The notes: generated from the letters alone by a model not told the origin. A DNA stretch of 64,000 nucleotides from Psococerastis gibbosa (GCA_963971405.1 OZ020486.1:1984001-2048000); one strand, 5' to 3'. Shown: positions 20,306 to 31,255, numbered from the stretch's first letter. A program made the numbers and translations.

Positions 20306-21570
20306 CTGGGCTTCATGTTACCCTGGTTAGTTACTAGATTTAAAATATAGCTCGTATTCCGAAGTATTACTTGTGCTTTCTTCCATAGCACATGTCCAAA
20401 TTAGCGTGACCCGTATGATTTCAACACTGGTGCATGGCAAGTCGTGTAGGCTGTGAAGCGATACCCTAAGTAACAAACTCCAAAATTGTGAATTTTCAGG
20501 AATGACAAAAACCAATGTTCTTTTAGAAATTGTACTACGATGGTGGCAAATAACGGTAAAATACTGAAAAATACGCGTAGGGAGCGAAAAACATTAAAAC
20601 ACTAATTTTGTAAAATACCGTATCGATCTTAATAAATAAAAATGATTAATTGACTAAAAATATTATGAAATATATAATATGCCAAAATTGCAGATAACTA
20701 TGTTACCCAGTGAATTAAAAAATCCTTATGATTCCGTGTATAAAATAGTTACAGTATCTACAACTTAGGTGTTTCACAATTTTGATAACTGCGTTGTAAA
20801 TTAAGAGGACATGGAACGTAGATATTGGTCACTCCTGGAACACGCCAAAATCAGTCGCGTTCTGTCTTTTATTGATTTTATTACGTAAGATAAACATGTC
20901 TGGTTTATCCAATTTGAAGAAGAGTATTTCATACAAAAAGTATTACAATTTCGAGTAGCCCGCATGATCTTGCCTTTTTATAATTAGGTTCGATTATTTT
21001 ACAATGGAATACTAGAGATAGAATAATAGTTCAAGGGATAAAAATTACTAACCTAGTGCAACTTGCTTCTATTGGATCTGCGCCAACGTATAAAGCTGGC
21101 CACACGACCGCTCCAAGCCACTAATTTTGGCGGGCTCATCCAAAATCGCATCGTGTGTGGGGAAACCTGTCAAGAATTTCAGTGGAGCAGTCGGACGAGC
21201 TGGATATCCAACCGGTCAGAAATCCATCGCGCCACGCTAATGGATGAGCAAGTCGACGCATCGTGTGTGGGGAAACCGCGCGTCCAAATACACCGCTCCG
21301 TCTGTGGAGAAACCCTGTTTTGGCATATGCCTGCCTGCCTGACTGACTCAGTGCTCACTCAGCCACCTTCGGAAGCAGGCATGACCTCCAAACGAGGGTT
21401 CGTTTTGTCCGTCATTGATTTATATAAGGAGTTGCCATGCCTGTGGCAAGTGTCGAATGGCTCACATCGCATCTTTTCAACAGCCACTGTGAGTGTCAAT
21501 GGGCCAGGGGGGGGGGGGGTTGCAGCTGAGTCTGAACCCCCCCCCCCCCCGAATTTAGTAAAATAGCAAA
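20306..21570. other. Spacer between PHF20-like and F-box genes
   Basis: No gene recognised. An AATAAATAAAAA stretch near 20630 could serve as a distant PHF20 poly(A) signal. A repetitive patch lies at 21085-21330, and opposing G and C runs at 21508-21551. Confidence 0.5.
21085..21330. repeat. Repeat patch with triplicated GTGTGGGGAAACC motif
   Basis: Starts AAAGCTGGCCACACGACCGC, like the TIR element at 8330. ATCGTGTGTGGGGAAACC occurs at about 21150 and 21260, and a variant near 21300. No matching right end was found, so it may be a truncated or internally repeated TIR element. Confidence 0.5.
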
Positions 21571-21581
21571 TTTTTCAGACA

Positions 21582-21587
21582 TTTATT
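21582..21587 (-). terminator. Poly(A) signal for the F-box gene
   Basis: AATAAA on the minus strand about 125 nt after the F-box stop codon, the first canonical signal downstream. Confidence 0.5.
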
Positions 21588-21712
21588 TTTAAAAAAATTC
21601 CCCGGGGAGACCCCTTCGTAATATAATAAAAAGTCATTAATTGACCCCGCTCCTGAAAAAAATTCTAAACGTGTTTGAATCTACTTAAAATTTTCGTGTT
21701 AGGCTGCTGGGT

Positions 21713-23248
21713 TCAAACGTTCATTATACGAGTTAACTTGTCATAATCCCACATGAGGAGCTGTATTTCAGATAAATTTCGATTGAGTGCATTTACCGGG
21801 TATCTATTGTGTGTCAGTGGAAGACTTGATTTGGCTCGCATACCAGCGATATACTTAAGTGTTGGGCACTGAACGAAAATTTTTCGTAAAATATCCTCAT
21901 CACCTAGTTGCGCTATATCTTCAATGAAGAGAGTTCGAAGCAGCGGTAGTTGCAATTTAGTTAGACATGTGATTTTAGATGGAAGAAGGGGCCCCCACTC
22001 GTAGGTATTAATGGCTATTACTAGTACAATTAGGTTAGTTAACTTATTGATGTGGGCTATACACCTTACAACATTCACACTTTCACAAAATTTAATTTGG
22101 AGGCTACGCAGCTTTTTATTATTTTCCGAAATTACACGAAACGCACCTGAAGTAATATGTGGACAAGAAATAAGGTGTAAACTCTGTAAATTGGGCATGT
22201 TAGTAGCCATTGTTGTCAGGTCGTGATTGCGCATTAAAGTCAGCGCCTTTAGGAAGAGATAGGTTATATTTGGGTACCATCTATAACTGAATGACTGTGC
22301 AAACGTGTAAATAGGTCTGAATATAGAGGAAGTCACCTTTAATTTACTTAAATCTGGCAACCCCGCCAATGCAGCCGCAACGTATGAAATAGCAGGTTGA
22401 TTATTGATAGTTAGTGCAACTTCTCGTAGTTTGTTTAAATTGCTGATGACGTCATAATTGTTATTTCCCCAAATGAAATCAATGTGGAGTTTCTCCAAAT
22501 TAAAAAAATTATTGGCAACATATGCGACAATTTCATCAGTTACATATGGACCGTTCAGAAGGTGCAGTGACTTTAAAAGTTTAGTTGAACAGGCTCCTAA
22601 TACGTCTAAAATTGTTAATGACGGTATGAATATATTAGCCAAGTGCAAATCTGTCAAAAATTGGCCTTGCTTGATGAGATACATGGTTATCGTATTCAGA
22701 CATGTCTCAGATAACCAGCTGATTCCTACGAAAGCAAATTGTTCATATTTGGCCTTATATCGGAATAAGTGTAGCAATGCAGTTGTGCTTCTTACACCAT
22801 ATAGTTTGAGGCTTGTTAATCGAGATGTGTCCATCACACATGCAGGATAATTGCAGCTATTATTACAACTGCTATTACATGACAATGTCAATTTTTTCAA
22901 GTTCGGACAATAATTCATAATGTCCGCGATTATCCGTGAATGACAGGGTTTGGAATACGCCACACTCGCAGAAACAAAGCTGTGTCCGAATTCTTGGCAA
23001 AAGGAAATGTGACTTGGGGTGTGGCAATGGCAGCTGAAGAGATGTAGTCTGAAGTTGGTGTACGGGGCTGTCAATGTGACTTGGGAGAGTAGTGTGTAGT
23101 CGGGGACGACTACAACGACGTCATTGATGAGGCATGCTAACCGATTGACTTCACAAAAACGGTGACAAACCAATTTGGCACTCAAACGATCGCTGAGGGT
23201 TAAGTATGAAAATATTTTGGTTAACAGCTCGACTGGCAAATTATCCAT
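21713..23248 (-). CDS. F-box/leucine-rich-repeat protein (FBXL type), intronless
   Basis: One uninterrupted frame of 511 residues. Residues 1-37 form an F-box (Leu-Pro-Val-Glu-Leu-Leu-Thr-Lys-Ile-Phe-Ser-Tyr-Leu, Leu-Val-Cys-His-Arg-Phe), the Skp1-binding motif. From about residue 120 to 490 come irregular leucine-rich repeats of the FBXL kind (Leu-Thr-Ser-Leu-Lys-Leu, Leu-Gln-Ser-Leu-His-Leu-Ile-Ser-Cys, Leu-Arg-Ser-Leu-Gln-Ile-Lys-Phe-Cys). Such proteins are substrate receptors of SCF ubiquitin ligases; the repeats choose the target, which cannot be predicted here. The first ATG opens the F-box, so the start is well supported. Lack of introns in an intron-rich region could mean an old retrocopy, but no poly(A) remnant or target duplication is seen and the frame is intact, so it is probably functional. 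Not assignable to a named FBXL. Confidence 0.88.
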   Translation of the reverse strand: MDNLPVELLTKIFSYLTLSDRLSAKLVCHRFCEVNRLACLINDVVVVVPDYTLLSQVTLTAPYTNFRLHLFSCHCHTPSHISFCQEFGHSFVSASVAYSKPCHSRIIADIMNYCPNLKKLTLSCNSSCNNSCNYPACVMDTSRLTSLKLYGVRSTTALLHLFRYKAKYEQFAFVGISWLSETCLNTITMYLIKQGQFLTDLHLANIFIPSLTILDVLGACSTKLLKSLHLLNGPYVTDEIVAYVANNFFNLEKLHIDFIWGNNNYDVISNLNKLREVALTINNQPAISYVAAALAGLPDLSKLKVTSSIFRPIYTFAQSFSYRWYPNITYLFLKALTLMRNHDLTTMATNMPNLQSLHLISCPHITSGAFRVISENNKKLRSLQIKFCESVNVVRCIAHINKLTNLIVLVIAINTYEWGPLLPSKITCLTKLQLPLLRTLFIEDIAQLGDEDILRKIFVQCPTLKYIAGMRAKSSLPLTHNRYPVNALNRNLSEIQLLMWDYDKLTRIMNV

Positions 23249-23532
23249 GATGACTTCTGCTGGTGTTGGTTATCAACATAATATCTGGAAGAGTGGGTAA
23301 GACAATTTAGATTAAAACAAAGCTAGCGTATTATAAAGAAAACTTAATCGTGAATATCATAAAACTAACCTAAAGTACCGGTACAAGTGAACCCGCATAG
23401 CTTTTTTTTTTCTATTAATGTAGGTACCGGATATAGAAGATAGAATAGCTTCAAAGTAGGTACTTATAGGGTAGAGTGGAGCAAAGGTCCGCAAAACGTT
23501 TTTAATTTTTTCTGAACTTGTTTGCCTGATAT

Positions 23533-24382
23533 AAGAACCGGTCCAAGTTTACTCGAACATGCTTTCCAATTTATCAAAATTAGTGGATAGAGAAAATGAG
23601 TAATTTCATGGTAAATAATTTTCCTATGATTAAATTTCCGATATCTCCGGGAGAAGGGGGGGGGTGTCCACCTGACGTCACTGGAGGTGAGGTAAATTCT
23701 AGATAAGTCAGCCCAACACATTACCACACACCAATACTGGCAGGGCACGCAATGCATTTGACCGTGAATTTTCTATCATTTTTAAAAAAAAAACATTTTT
23801 TTTGTACAAAACCAAATACTTTTCTGGGAAAGCAACCTGTCTGGTTTCGTTACTCAACACCTAAAACATATCATATATAAATCATCGATAGGAAGGTTTC
23901 GCAGAAAAATTATTTTTTAGTCATTTTTCATGAAAATTAATTTAATTTTATTTTCTTACCCCCAGAAGCAAATTACCAAGGGGCAAGCGACCCCCCGCAT
24001 TTAAAAGAAATCGTTGGAGCCGTTTTTGGGAAATAATTTTTTTAGACGTTTTTTTGGAGTTTTTGAGAATAACCCCCCCCCCCAAATTGAGTTAGCCCCA
24101 AATTAAAAAAATGGTCCCGAGGTATGATTTTTGTAAACCTACATGCAAAATTTCATCAAAATCGACCGAGCAGTTTGCCCGGAAATCGACGCACAGACAG
24201 ACACATTTACATACAGGCAGACAGACAGAGAGACAGCGCGACAGACAGACATTTAGTAAAAAACACTTTTTTGGGTTCCTGGGACCTTAAAACGTGTAAT
24301 TCCGTTGAAATCTCCGAATCGGAAATTTGGACCATCACAAAGCTTTCCTTATAGGGCCTACTACGTATAAATTGGAAAGCAA
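23533..24382 (-). mobile_element. Candidate Helentron-type element (HINE), full length
   Basis: 850 bp, colinear with the copy at 25341. In element orientation: a 5' end TTGCTTTCCAATTTATACG, a GTCTGT microsatellite, G runs, then a subterminal inverted copy ATAAATTGGAAAGCA and a 3' hairpin (CGAGT/ACTTG here) before GGACCGGTTCTT. No ORF of note. It must rely on a partner element's Rep/helicase. Confidence 0.7.
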
Positions 24383-24594
24383 TAAAGAAGAATTTTATTA
24401 CTTGTATATAAAGGAACCTTAAGATCTGAGCCACCACTTAAGGAAGATAAATATAGCGTCGTATCTCCAAATATGTAGGTAAGCCGTTTTAACCAATTTC
24501 CAACTATCTGCAGCTGCGGACGTTTGCCCCTCGGTAAATGACTATTATCCAATCAAAGTATTAGGCCTGCATTATTATTATATTATTTTTTGCA

Positions 24595-24700
24595 TGAAAT
24601 GAAATGAAATGAAAAAACGACTTTATTACAAATAAAACAAAAGGCGAACAATAAGACTATATAAAGTCTTGTTTTCATGCATGGACATAAACATAATACG
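24595..24700 (-). mobile_element. Retroelement 3' end, copy 2
   Basis: On the minus strand: AGTCTTATTGTTCGCC, AATAAAGTCG, then a TTTCATTTCATTTCAT tail. Related to 16960-17060. Confidence 0.5.
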
Positions 24701-25340
24701 GACTCGCAACAGCCTACCAGTCGGCAGGATTCCCGTGTTTACATAGAACATTTTTTTTTTCTACGGCCACGTCTAGGCTTCGCGGATCGTTGCCCCATGC
24801 GGATCTTTGCCCCACTCTACCCTATGCTATGCTCAAATTCTTCGGATTTTTAGTAGGCCTACTGGCATTGCACTATTGCTGGTCTGCATACAATGCGCAA
24901 AACCTAGGCCTACATACATACCCTTTTAATTGTATATAGTAGAAACATTCTGTATAGGCTACATACCTTGCTCAAATCCTATTGTCCAAATAATTTCTTA
25001 CATGCAATACACTGTATATAATGATAATATTTAATATGTACAGTAGCTTACATCATGTTATTATACAGTTGATATTTGTATGAAATATGTTTTTTTAATT
25101 TATTTGAGTTGCCTACTATACACGTAAATGCAAGTTGCAACTGGGTCTATAGATCTGAACACGTGACCAAAGCTGGCGTTGCCGTGCACCACTTATTCAC
25201 AATTTTTCTGATTCTATATTATAGGCCTATTGTACAATCGAAATCACGTGTGTTTTTCCACCTACCTACTAATGACATCGTATCGAACTGTACAGGCCTA
25301 ACATGTAGAATTGTAGTGAATTGTTATTTTTACACAATTT

Positions 25341-26191
25341 TTGCTTTCCCATTTATACGTAGTATAAGGAAAGCTTTGTGATGGTCGAAATTTTCGATTC
25401 CGTAATTTCAACGGATTTAGTTTTGAGGTCCCGGGAACCCAAAAAAGTGGTTTTTACGAAATGTCTGTCTGTCGTTCTGTCGGTCTGTCTGTCTGTGCGT
25501 CGATTTCCGGGCGAACTACTTGGTCGATTTTGATGAAATTCGGCATGTAGGTTCACAAAAATCCTACCTCGGGACAGTTTTTTTATATTTGGGGCTAACT
25601 TAATTTGGGGGGGGGGGGGTTATTTTCAAAAACTCATAAAAAACGTCAAAACAAATTATTTCTCCAAAACGGCTCCAAAGATTTCTTTTAAATTCACATG
25701 TATTGTAGTCGTTATTAATGTTGACAAATTGCGGGGGGTCGTTTGCCCCTTGATAGTTTGCTTCTGGGGGTAAAAAATAAAATTAACTAATTTTTAATGA
25801 AAAATGACTAAAAAATAATTTTTCTGTGAAACCTTTCGAACGATGATTTCTACCTTCAGGTATGTTTTAGGTGTTAAATTGAGTAACGAAACCGGACAGG
25901 TTGCTTTCCCAGAAAAGTATTTGGTTTTGTACAAAAATTTTTTTTTGAAAAATTGATAGAAAATTCACGCTCAAATGCATTGCGTGCCCTGCCATAATTG
26001 CTGTGTGGTAATGTGTTGGTCTGACCTATCTAGAATTTACCTCACCTCCAGTGACGTCAGGTGGGCACCCCCCCCCAGGATATCGGAAATTTAATCATAG
26101 GAAAATTATTTGCCATGAAATTACTCATTTTCTCTATCTACTAATTTTGATAAATTGGAGAGCATGTTCGAGTTAACTCGGACTGGTTCTT
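25341..26191 (+). mobile_element. Candidate Helentron-type element (HINE), full length
   Basis: 851 bp. The 5' end TTGCTTTCCCATTTATACG is inverted near the 3' end as ATAAATTGGAGAGCA, followed by a CGAGTTAACTCG hairpin and GGACTGGTTCTT. Asymmetric inverted ends, a 3' hairpin and a central GTCTGTCTGTCTGT tract are the hallmarks of DINE-1/Helentron-related elements. The outer T/T context fits T-T insertion. ORFs in the tract are artefacts. Confidence 0.72.
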
Positions 26192-26451
26192 AAATTTTTG
26201 TTGGTACAGTTCGGCGCTATATTAGCCTAGGATATTTACGTTTTACATTTACATCTACCCACACTAAGTATTGTACAAGCCATAGGGCCGACTTGTTACG
26301 TGGGTGAACATTGTCGTTTTACACAGGATGTGTCGTCACATTTATACATACATTTACGAGACATACAATTTAATATTTAAAAAAGTTAAAAATTTATAAA
26401 TCCAAAAATCTAAAAAAATCGAGGCCTAACTCTGTAGAAAAACATGAACAT

Positions 26452-27145
26452 TGAACAGTGTTCAAATCAAGATTGTTTTTACCCATGTTTTGACGATTAA
26501 TTTGAATTTCGGCAAGTGACACTGGTCTCTAATGACCGATTTTGCAAAATGCAATGCCACCTTTTGCGGATGACAACAGGACAATGACCCGAAGCATTCA
26601 TCAAAGATTTTATAAGGCAGTAATTCGCGGGGAGCAATGTGTCGGACATACCGCATGGCCTGCTCAGTCGCCCCACCTGAACCCCACTGAAAATCGTTGG
26701 AGCCACTTAAATAATTAACTACCAAAGGCACTGTATAAAAACAATATGGGAGGAGGTGAGGAAGACATGGCACTCGATACCTATTTCAAGTTAATGGACA
26801 CTATGCAAACTTGGTGCAAGACAGCCCTGCAAAACAGCGGCCATAGCACCAAATAATGATGTTTTAGTTGAATTATAGGGTTATTTCCACAACAAAACTC
26901 TATCGAGAAGAAAATGACCCAAAAAAGGGCTCGCGTCATTATGTTTTTCTCCCCTTGCATTTTCGAAAAAAATTCAAATCTGCAAAGAGGTGAATTGAGC
27001 AAAAACCAAAATAGTATCGAGCTATATAGCTCTTAGAGGGCAATCAACTATCCAACTATAACATGTCATTCAGATCTCATTAGATAGGTCTAATATGAAA
27101 ATTACAAGAAAACATTTGGTGTCCTTAAGTTTTTCTCCGCCACTG
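26452..27145 (+). mobile_element. Tc1-like transposon, left-truncated
   Basis: The right end GTGTCCTTAAGTTTTTCTCC, GCCACTG is followed by TA and matches the Tc1 terminal style. Inside, Trp-Pro-Ala-Gln-Ser-Pro-His-Leu-Asn-Pro-Thr-Glu-Asn-Arg-Trp marks the DDE transposase C-terminus, preceded by a degenerate Gln-Asp-Asn-Asp-Pro-Lys-His block. Several frame breaks make it dead. No matching left end was found. Confidence 0.8.
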
Positions 27146-27171
27146 TATATGCTGTATAGAACCTTCTTTCT

Positions 27172-27513
27172 TTAATTAGGCGCGATCAGCCCAGGGGGAC
27201 TTTTGGCCGCTCTGACGATTTCCCTCCATCTTTGCCGATCCTCAGCAGCCGCTGTCCAAACTGCTGCCTCGACGCCAACTCGAAGGAGGTCCTCCTGGAA
27301 CTGGTCCGCCCATCTTCGCCTTGGTCTTCCTCTTGGTCTTCTTCCGCGGGGGATTGCTTCCCACACGGCCTTTGGGGGTCTGTGGTCCGGCATCCGGTGC
27401 ACATGTCCTATCCATTGTAGCCTTTTTGCTCTAAGATCGTCAATGACGCCGAGGGCATTGTAGAGCCGATGGATTTCGGCGTTGCATCGGATTCGCCAGA
27501 CTCCGTTGGACAT
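27172..27513 (-). mobile_element. LINE RT C-terminal fragment (113 codons open)
   Basis: Reads Arg-Leu-Gln-Trp-Ile-Gly-His-Val-His-Arg-Met, Gly-Arg-Arg-Pro-Arg-Gly-Arg-Pro-Arg-Arg-Arg-Trp, Glu-Asp-Arg-Gln-Arg-Trp-Arg-Glu-Ile-Val and a stop. This is the standard tail of arthropod endonuclease/RT LINEs. The long open frame and intact motifs suggest a younger insertion than the other LINE scraps. 5'-truncated. Confidence 0.85.
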
Positions 27514-27754
27514 TAAGAACTGTCACTCAACTTTCCGAAGAATTTCTGGATTTAAACTGTTCTACATATCTATTATATATTTTGTTAAAAAAATTATTAT
27601 TATATAACTGACTTTTTCTTAGTTTTAAGTGTGACAGAATTTGTCATCCAACTGGGTATAGTAAATTACACAAATTATAGGCTACAAGTTAGTTTTTTTT
27701 GGCCAATTGATAAGTGGAGTTCCTATCGCCTTACTGTGTTTAGGGACGACCTGC

Positions 27755-28150
27755 TGAGCCTAAGCCAACCCTTCGTTCAAAATGTAATATATTAGGTATG
27801 TACTGTATGTATAGGTTTAGCCTGCATACCCAGTACCTACATAGATTTTAGGAAACACTGTATAACTTCCACAGATATTCTCTGTTGATGAAACTTGGCA
27901 CAAAAATGTATCATACAAATGTCTGGCTTGTTGTTGGTTCGTTAACTAGCCTCGCCATTTGTTTGAAGATAGCGATCGACCAAAACCTTAAAATTTCGTC
28001 ATATCTCAGTTAATCTTGGTTGCAGGGGGATGAAATAAAATATGACTGAAAGTCTGTCTTATTACATCTGCGATAATGGTAATTAACACATTTTACGACA
28101 AATTAACGGTTTCAAAATGGCCTCCACCGGAAGCCCTGTCTTATCCTATT
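27755..28150 (+). repeat. Dispersed repeat D, copy 2
   Basis: Colinear with 6363-6720 over its length, with small indels (GATGAAACTTGGCACAAAAA, ATCTCAGTTAATCTTGGTTG, GACAAATTAACGGTTTC). Confidence 0.75.
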
Positions 28151-28688
28151 ATTACATGCAGAAAGCGGTACTTTTCGTGCCTCATCAACCATGGCCGAAG
28201 TATGTTAGTTTCCGTTTCTTAACCGTCAGTAGCCACTCTGCTTCTATGTATCCGTTCGCCTCAGGACCTGAGCATTAGGGACACGGTCTTGCTGGCAACA
28301 ACACCCCAATGAATTGGTCAAGAGAGAGGGGTTGCTGTAACGTGATAGGGCTGATGGCGTTTTTTCGTTATCGCGGTTATGGATAACTGACCAGCTCATT
28401 AACGGCATAGGTCGTCCTTTCTGGGGTTCCTCATAATAAGCAATCAAGCCGCTGCATGTACGTAGCTGAGCATACAATATGTCTGTCGTCTGCCAGCATA
28501 CCCAATAAGCAATATCTATAAGCCTATACCTGCCATGACGCCAATAAGGACCATTAATTAACACATCAAGGAGCCATGTAAGACACAATGTTACCTACGA
28601 AATATGTATTAAACTGCCTGCCCATACAATGTATACATCCAATTTTTCAGTCTGTCCATAATGAAATGAGCAGCCTAGGTTGTTTAGT

Positions 28689-28727
28689 TATAAAGGTGGC
28701 GGACGCTGTCGTTGCTTGCACTTCAGT
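28689..28727 (+). promoter_or_regulatory. Possible TATA/Inr core promoter
   Basis: TATAAA at 28689-28694 and an arthropod initiator TCAGT at 28724-28728 (A at 28725), spaced 36 bp, slightly wide. A GAGGTAAGT donor follows 150 bp later. The next + strand gene with a matching acceptor is the secreted Kazal-type gene, so this may be its promoter. No transcript evidence is available. Confidence 0.4.
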
Positions 28728-28877
28728 CGACAAGATCTGTGCGATTGTGACCTTTGCTGCTGTAAAGGAATAGCGAGTGCCAGTTTTAGTCGACTTGTTC
28801 ACATCAGGTGCATGGTGCAGTGTGTCATCCAACAAACAAGACTTGTGCAGCTTTTTTTGACTTTGAGCGTATACGAG
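28725..28877 (+). other. Possible non-coding first exon of the Kazal-type gene
   Basis: Bounded by the initiator-like TCAGT and a strong donor GAG/GTAAGT. It could splice to the ATTTTCAG acceptor ending at 32918, 22 nt before the signal-peptide start codon. The inferred intron is about 4 kb. Confidence 0.35.
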
Positions 28878-28905
28878 GTAAGTCAATGCGAATATAGCCT
28901 ACAGG

Positions 28906-29078
28906 CAGGGACGGATCCAGCCCATTTTTTGGGGGAGGGGGGGTAGTTGTGGGTCAAAATAGGAAAAACATATGTAGGATCGATTAAATCAGAGCGTAAT
29001 AAATCAATTTACAATAGATTTAGCAAATTTGGGGGGGGGGTCAGCTACCCCCCTACCCCTCCCCTGTATCCGTCCTTG
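28906..29078. mobile_element. Non-autonomous hAT-like element, exact 8-bp target duplication
   Basis: 173 bp with ends CAGGGACGGATCC and GGATACAGGGG-side CCGTCCTTG; perfect flanking duplications CCTACAGG at 28898-28905 and 29079-29086. The exact duplications point to a fairly recent insertion. A partial sister copy lies at 56078-56215. Confidence 0.85.
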
Positions 29079-29449
29079 CCTACAGGCCACTATTTATTAT
29101 CACAGATTTTGGTAGTAAATTTTATTACTGAAACTTGCGCAAAAATAAGGTGGTAAGGAGCATAGTGATGCCGCGAATCAAATAGTTCTGTATAGGTATT
29201 CCGCAGCGTCATGTAAAGGAAAACGTACCAATTTTCCAAAAATACAACTTAGCCTACCTACTTATTTTTCAAATCCCCCAAAACAATTTGAAATTAATAT
29301 TGATACCCTACTACTGACTTCAGTGCATAGCTATCCTAGGAGTAAGTTATGATGAATGAAAACAACCTTTTTCCGCGTTTTTCGAGAGGTCCATTACGTT
29401 AGGTACTCTTCATACAGAACATGTAGCCTAGATTAGTGTGACATTCACC

Positions 29450-29590
29450 CAAAAGGTTGTTGGTTTGAGTCCCACGCTTGCTACATTTTCTGGCCATGCT
29501 TCGGAGGGCGTGTAAGGCTTTCCTAGTTGAGTGTAAGATAAGGCTTTATAGCCCTAACTCCGCTAGGTTGGCTTTGTAATAGATCAAAAA
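29450..29590 (+). repeat. tRNA-SINE-like repeat (family A)
   Basis: GGTTTGAGTCCCACGCTTGC, CATGCTTCGGAGGGCGTGTA, AACTCCGCTAGGTTGGC: the clearest copy of family A, with the B-box-like motif and conserved body. Confidence 0.65.
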
Positions 29591-30409
29591 GTCAATATGT
29601 ATTTATTTCTTTATACAAAAGCCCGGCTTCTGAACTAAAGAGGAACTCACTGTAAACTCTGCTGCCTGGAGAGGACGTACGCCTTTATGAGGTGGTCCAT
29701 AATGGCAGTAGACAGCAGTTTTGCGTTTTGCGAATTTTAAACAAAACCTGCTGAAGCTTCGGCCCCAAATATTCGGCTTAGCCAAAGCAAAGGGATTCGG
29801 CCGAAACCAGGCTTAGGAGCATACAGCATACAGCATACAGTAGTTTCTACTGTACATAATATGTATTATATTATAATGTTTCTGACGGGGCAAGAGCATA
29901 GCTGTAAGTCAGTGGAATACTTTCGTATGGACGAGATCCATAGTGAAAGGATAGAAAATCCCAGTGTTGTGATTGTTTGGGCTCAAGCATTTTCCGGTAC
30001 GAAAGTAAAGTTGTCCATTCAAAAGGAGGAAAAACACGGCGTAGTCCAGTTAGGCCAGTGGACAGCGATCCTGAAAGCTGAGGTTTGAACTTTCAAAGAA
30101 GATAAAAAATCCCCGGGCTTAGGGCCACCCAATTGACTTTGAGCTTATGTTTTGCACCTGCACCTATACAACCTACATACTGTAGGTACTATAAACCTGA
30201 AGTACAAAAACCAGGGCCGTCGTCAGCCATTAGGGGCCAGAGACTTAAGTGATTCCATTAAGGGTTGGCTGCCAACCTATCCTACGTAGTACGCTTCCTC
30301 GGGGAAACTTAAATAGGTTTGTATATATAAGACCACTTCACACACCGGCCTAACGGCTGCTCCAGAAGGAGAGATTGTTATTTATAAATAAATAAACATT
30401 TTTTTATTC

Positions 30410-30490
30410 TATATAACTATAAGCCAAGCTAGTGGAGTTAGGCCCGAGCCCACCTGCTTTACACGTCCTCCGAAGATTGGCAAGGGCATT
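30410..30490 (-). repeat. SINE family A fragment
   Basis: On the minus strand: TTCGGAGGACGTGTAAAGC, CTAACTCCACTAGCTTGGCT. Body only, with no B box. Confidence 0.55.
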
Positions 30491-31094
30491 TTTTAAACTT
30501 CAATTACCTACAATTGAAAACTGAGTATTCTCAAAAATGTGTCGATATTTTTTGTTGCCTTGATGGGGCTGCAGGCACCCTTTCTGGCCTTCGTATAGTA
30601 GGCTTCTGTAAAGAACACTTATTACAACAAAACCTGAAAATTAGTCACTGTTCAACGGTCTTAGAGGAATTTTTATAGGTTACCTAATGGCAGTAAGTAG
30701 GCTTGGAGTAATAAGAAAATAATGACTAATGGGTTATTCTGTTGATAAGCTAATGTATCGCAACATTAAAAAAATTTCTAGGCCAATTACATCAGCCAAT
30801 TTATGGTAGGCTACGACTTTTGTTGCATAGCCTAAAATGAGCCTAACAAGATCAAGGGTACCTTCGGAGTAGGTCAGATAAAGGGTCCGGTAGGCTAAAT
30901 GTTCGATACCAAATCTCGATAAGCAATCAACAAGCATTTTTCTCGTTCATTGATGGTTACCGTACAGCTATAATTGGTAATTTGCAATGTGCGTATGCTC
31001 CTTCAGCAGAGCTCATTCTTGTCTCTCCACTTCCGATAGTAAAAAAGTGGTCACTGGCGCCTTATTAACTTGGTCCTGCTTTCGCCTGTTTCAT

Positions 31095-31255
31095 TGGGTT
31101 AATGCTAAGCTTGTCTCAACTTGTCCATTATCACTTGTAGCCGGTGTAGGTTGACATCGAGAACGTATACAAGTTTGTCTATGGGAAAAAATTCATACAG
31201 AAACAATACAAACAATGACCGAAATCCAAGGACAAGGGACCAATGGGCCACTATT
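31095..31255. repeat. Dispersed repeat E, copy 1
   Basis: TTGTCCATTATCACTTGTAG, CGGTGTAGGTTGACATCGAG and GGACAAGGGACCAAT match 55650-55808. The outer TTGTCC and GGACAA are inverted, hinting at a small TIR element. Confidence 0.65.

Larger units (their letters stand above)
23469..24822. mobile_element. TA-flanked TIR element carrying a nested HINE copy
   Basis: GGGTAGAGTGGAGCAAAGGT at the left is inverted at the right (TTTGCCCCACTCTACCC), with TA on both outer sides, as for mariner-type insertions. Without the HINE (23533-24382) only about 500 bp remain, including a retroelement 3' tail. The nesting shows the HINE inserted later. Confidence 0.7.

Noticed and set aside
24124-24437. Open frames over the GTCTGT/ACAGAC tract of HINE copies
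   Set aside because: The same frames recur in each copy (also 25353 and 46847) and come from the microsatellite; not genes.
27172-27513. Considered as a host Arg-rich protein
   Set aside because: Motif order is that of a LINE C-terminus.
29861-30088. 75-codon plus-strand frame
   Set aside because: No domain, no splice context, normal length for chance in this composition.
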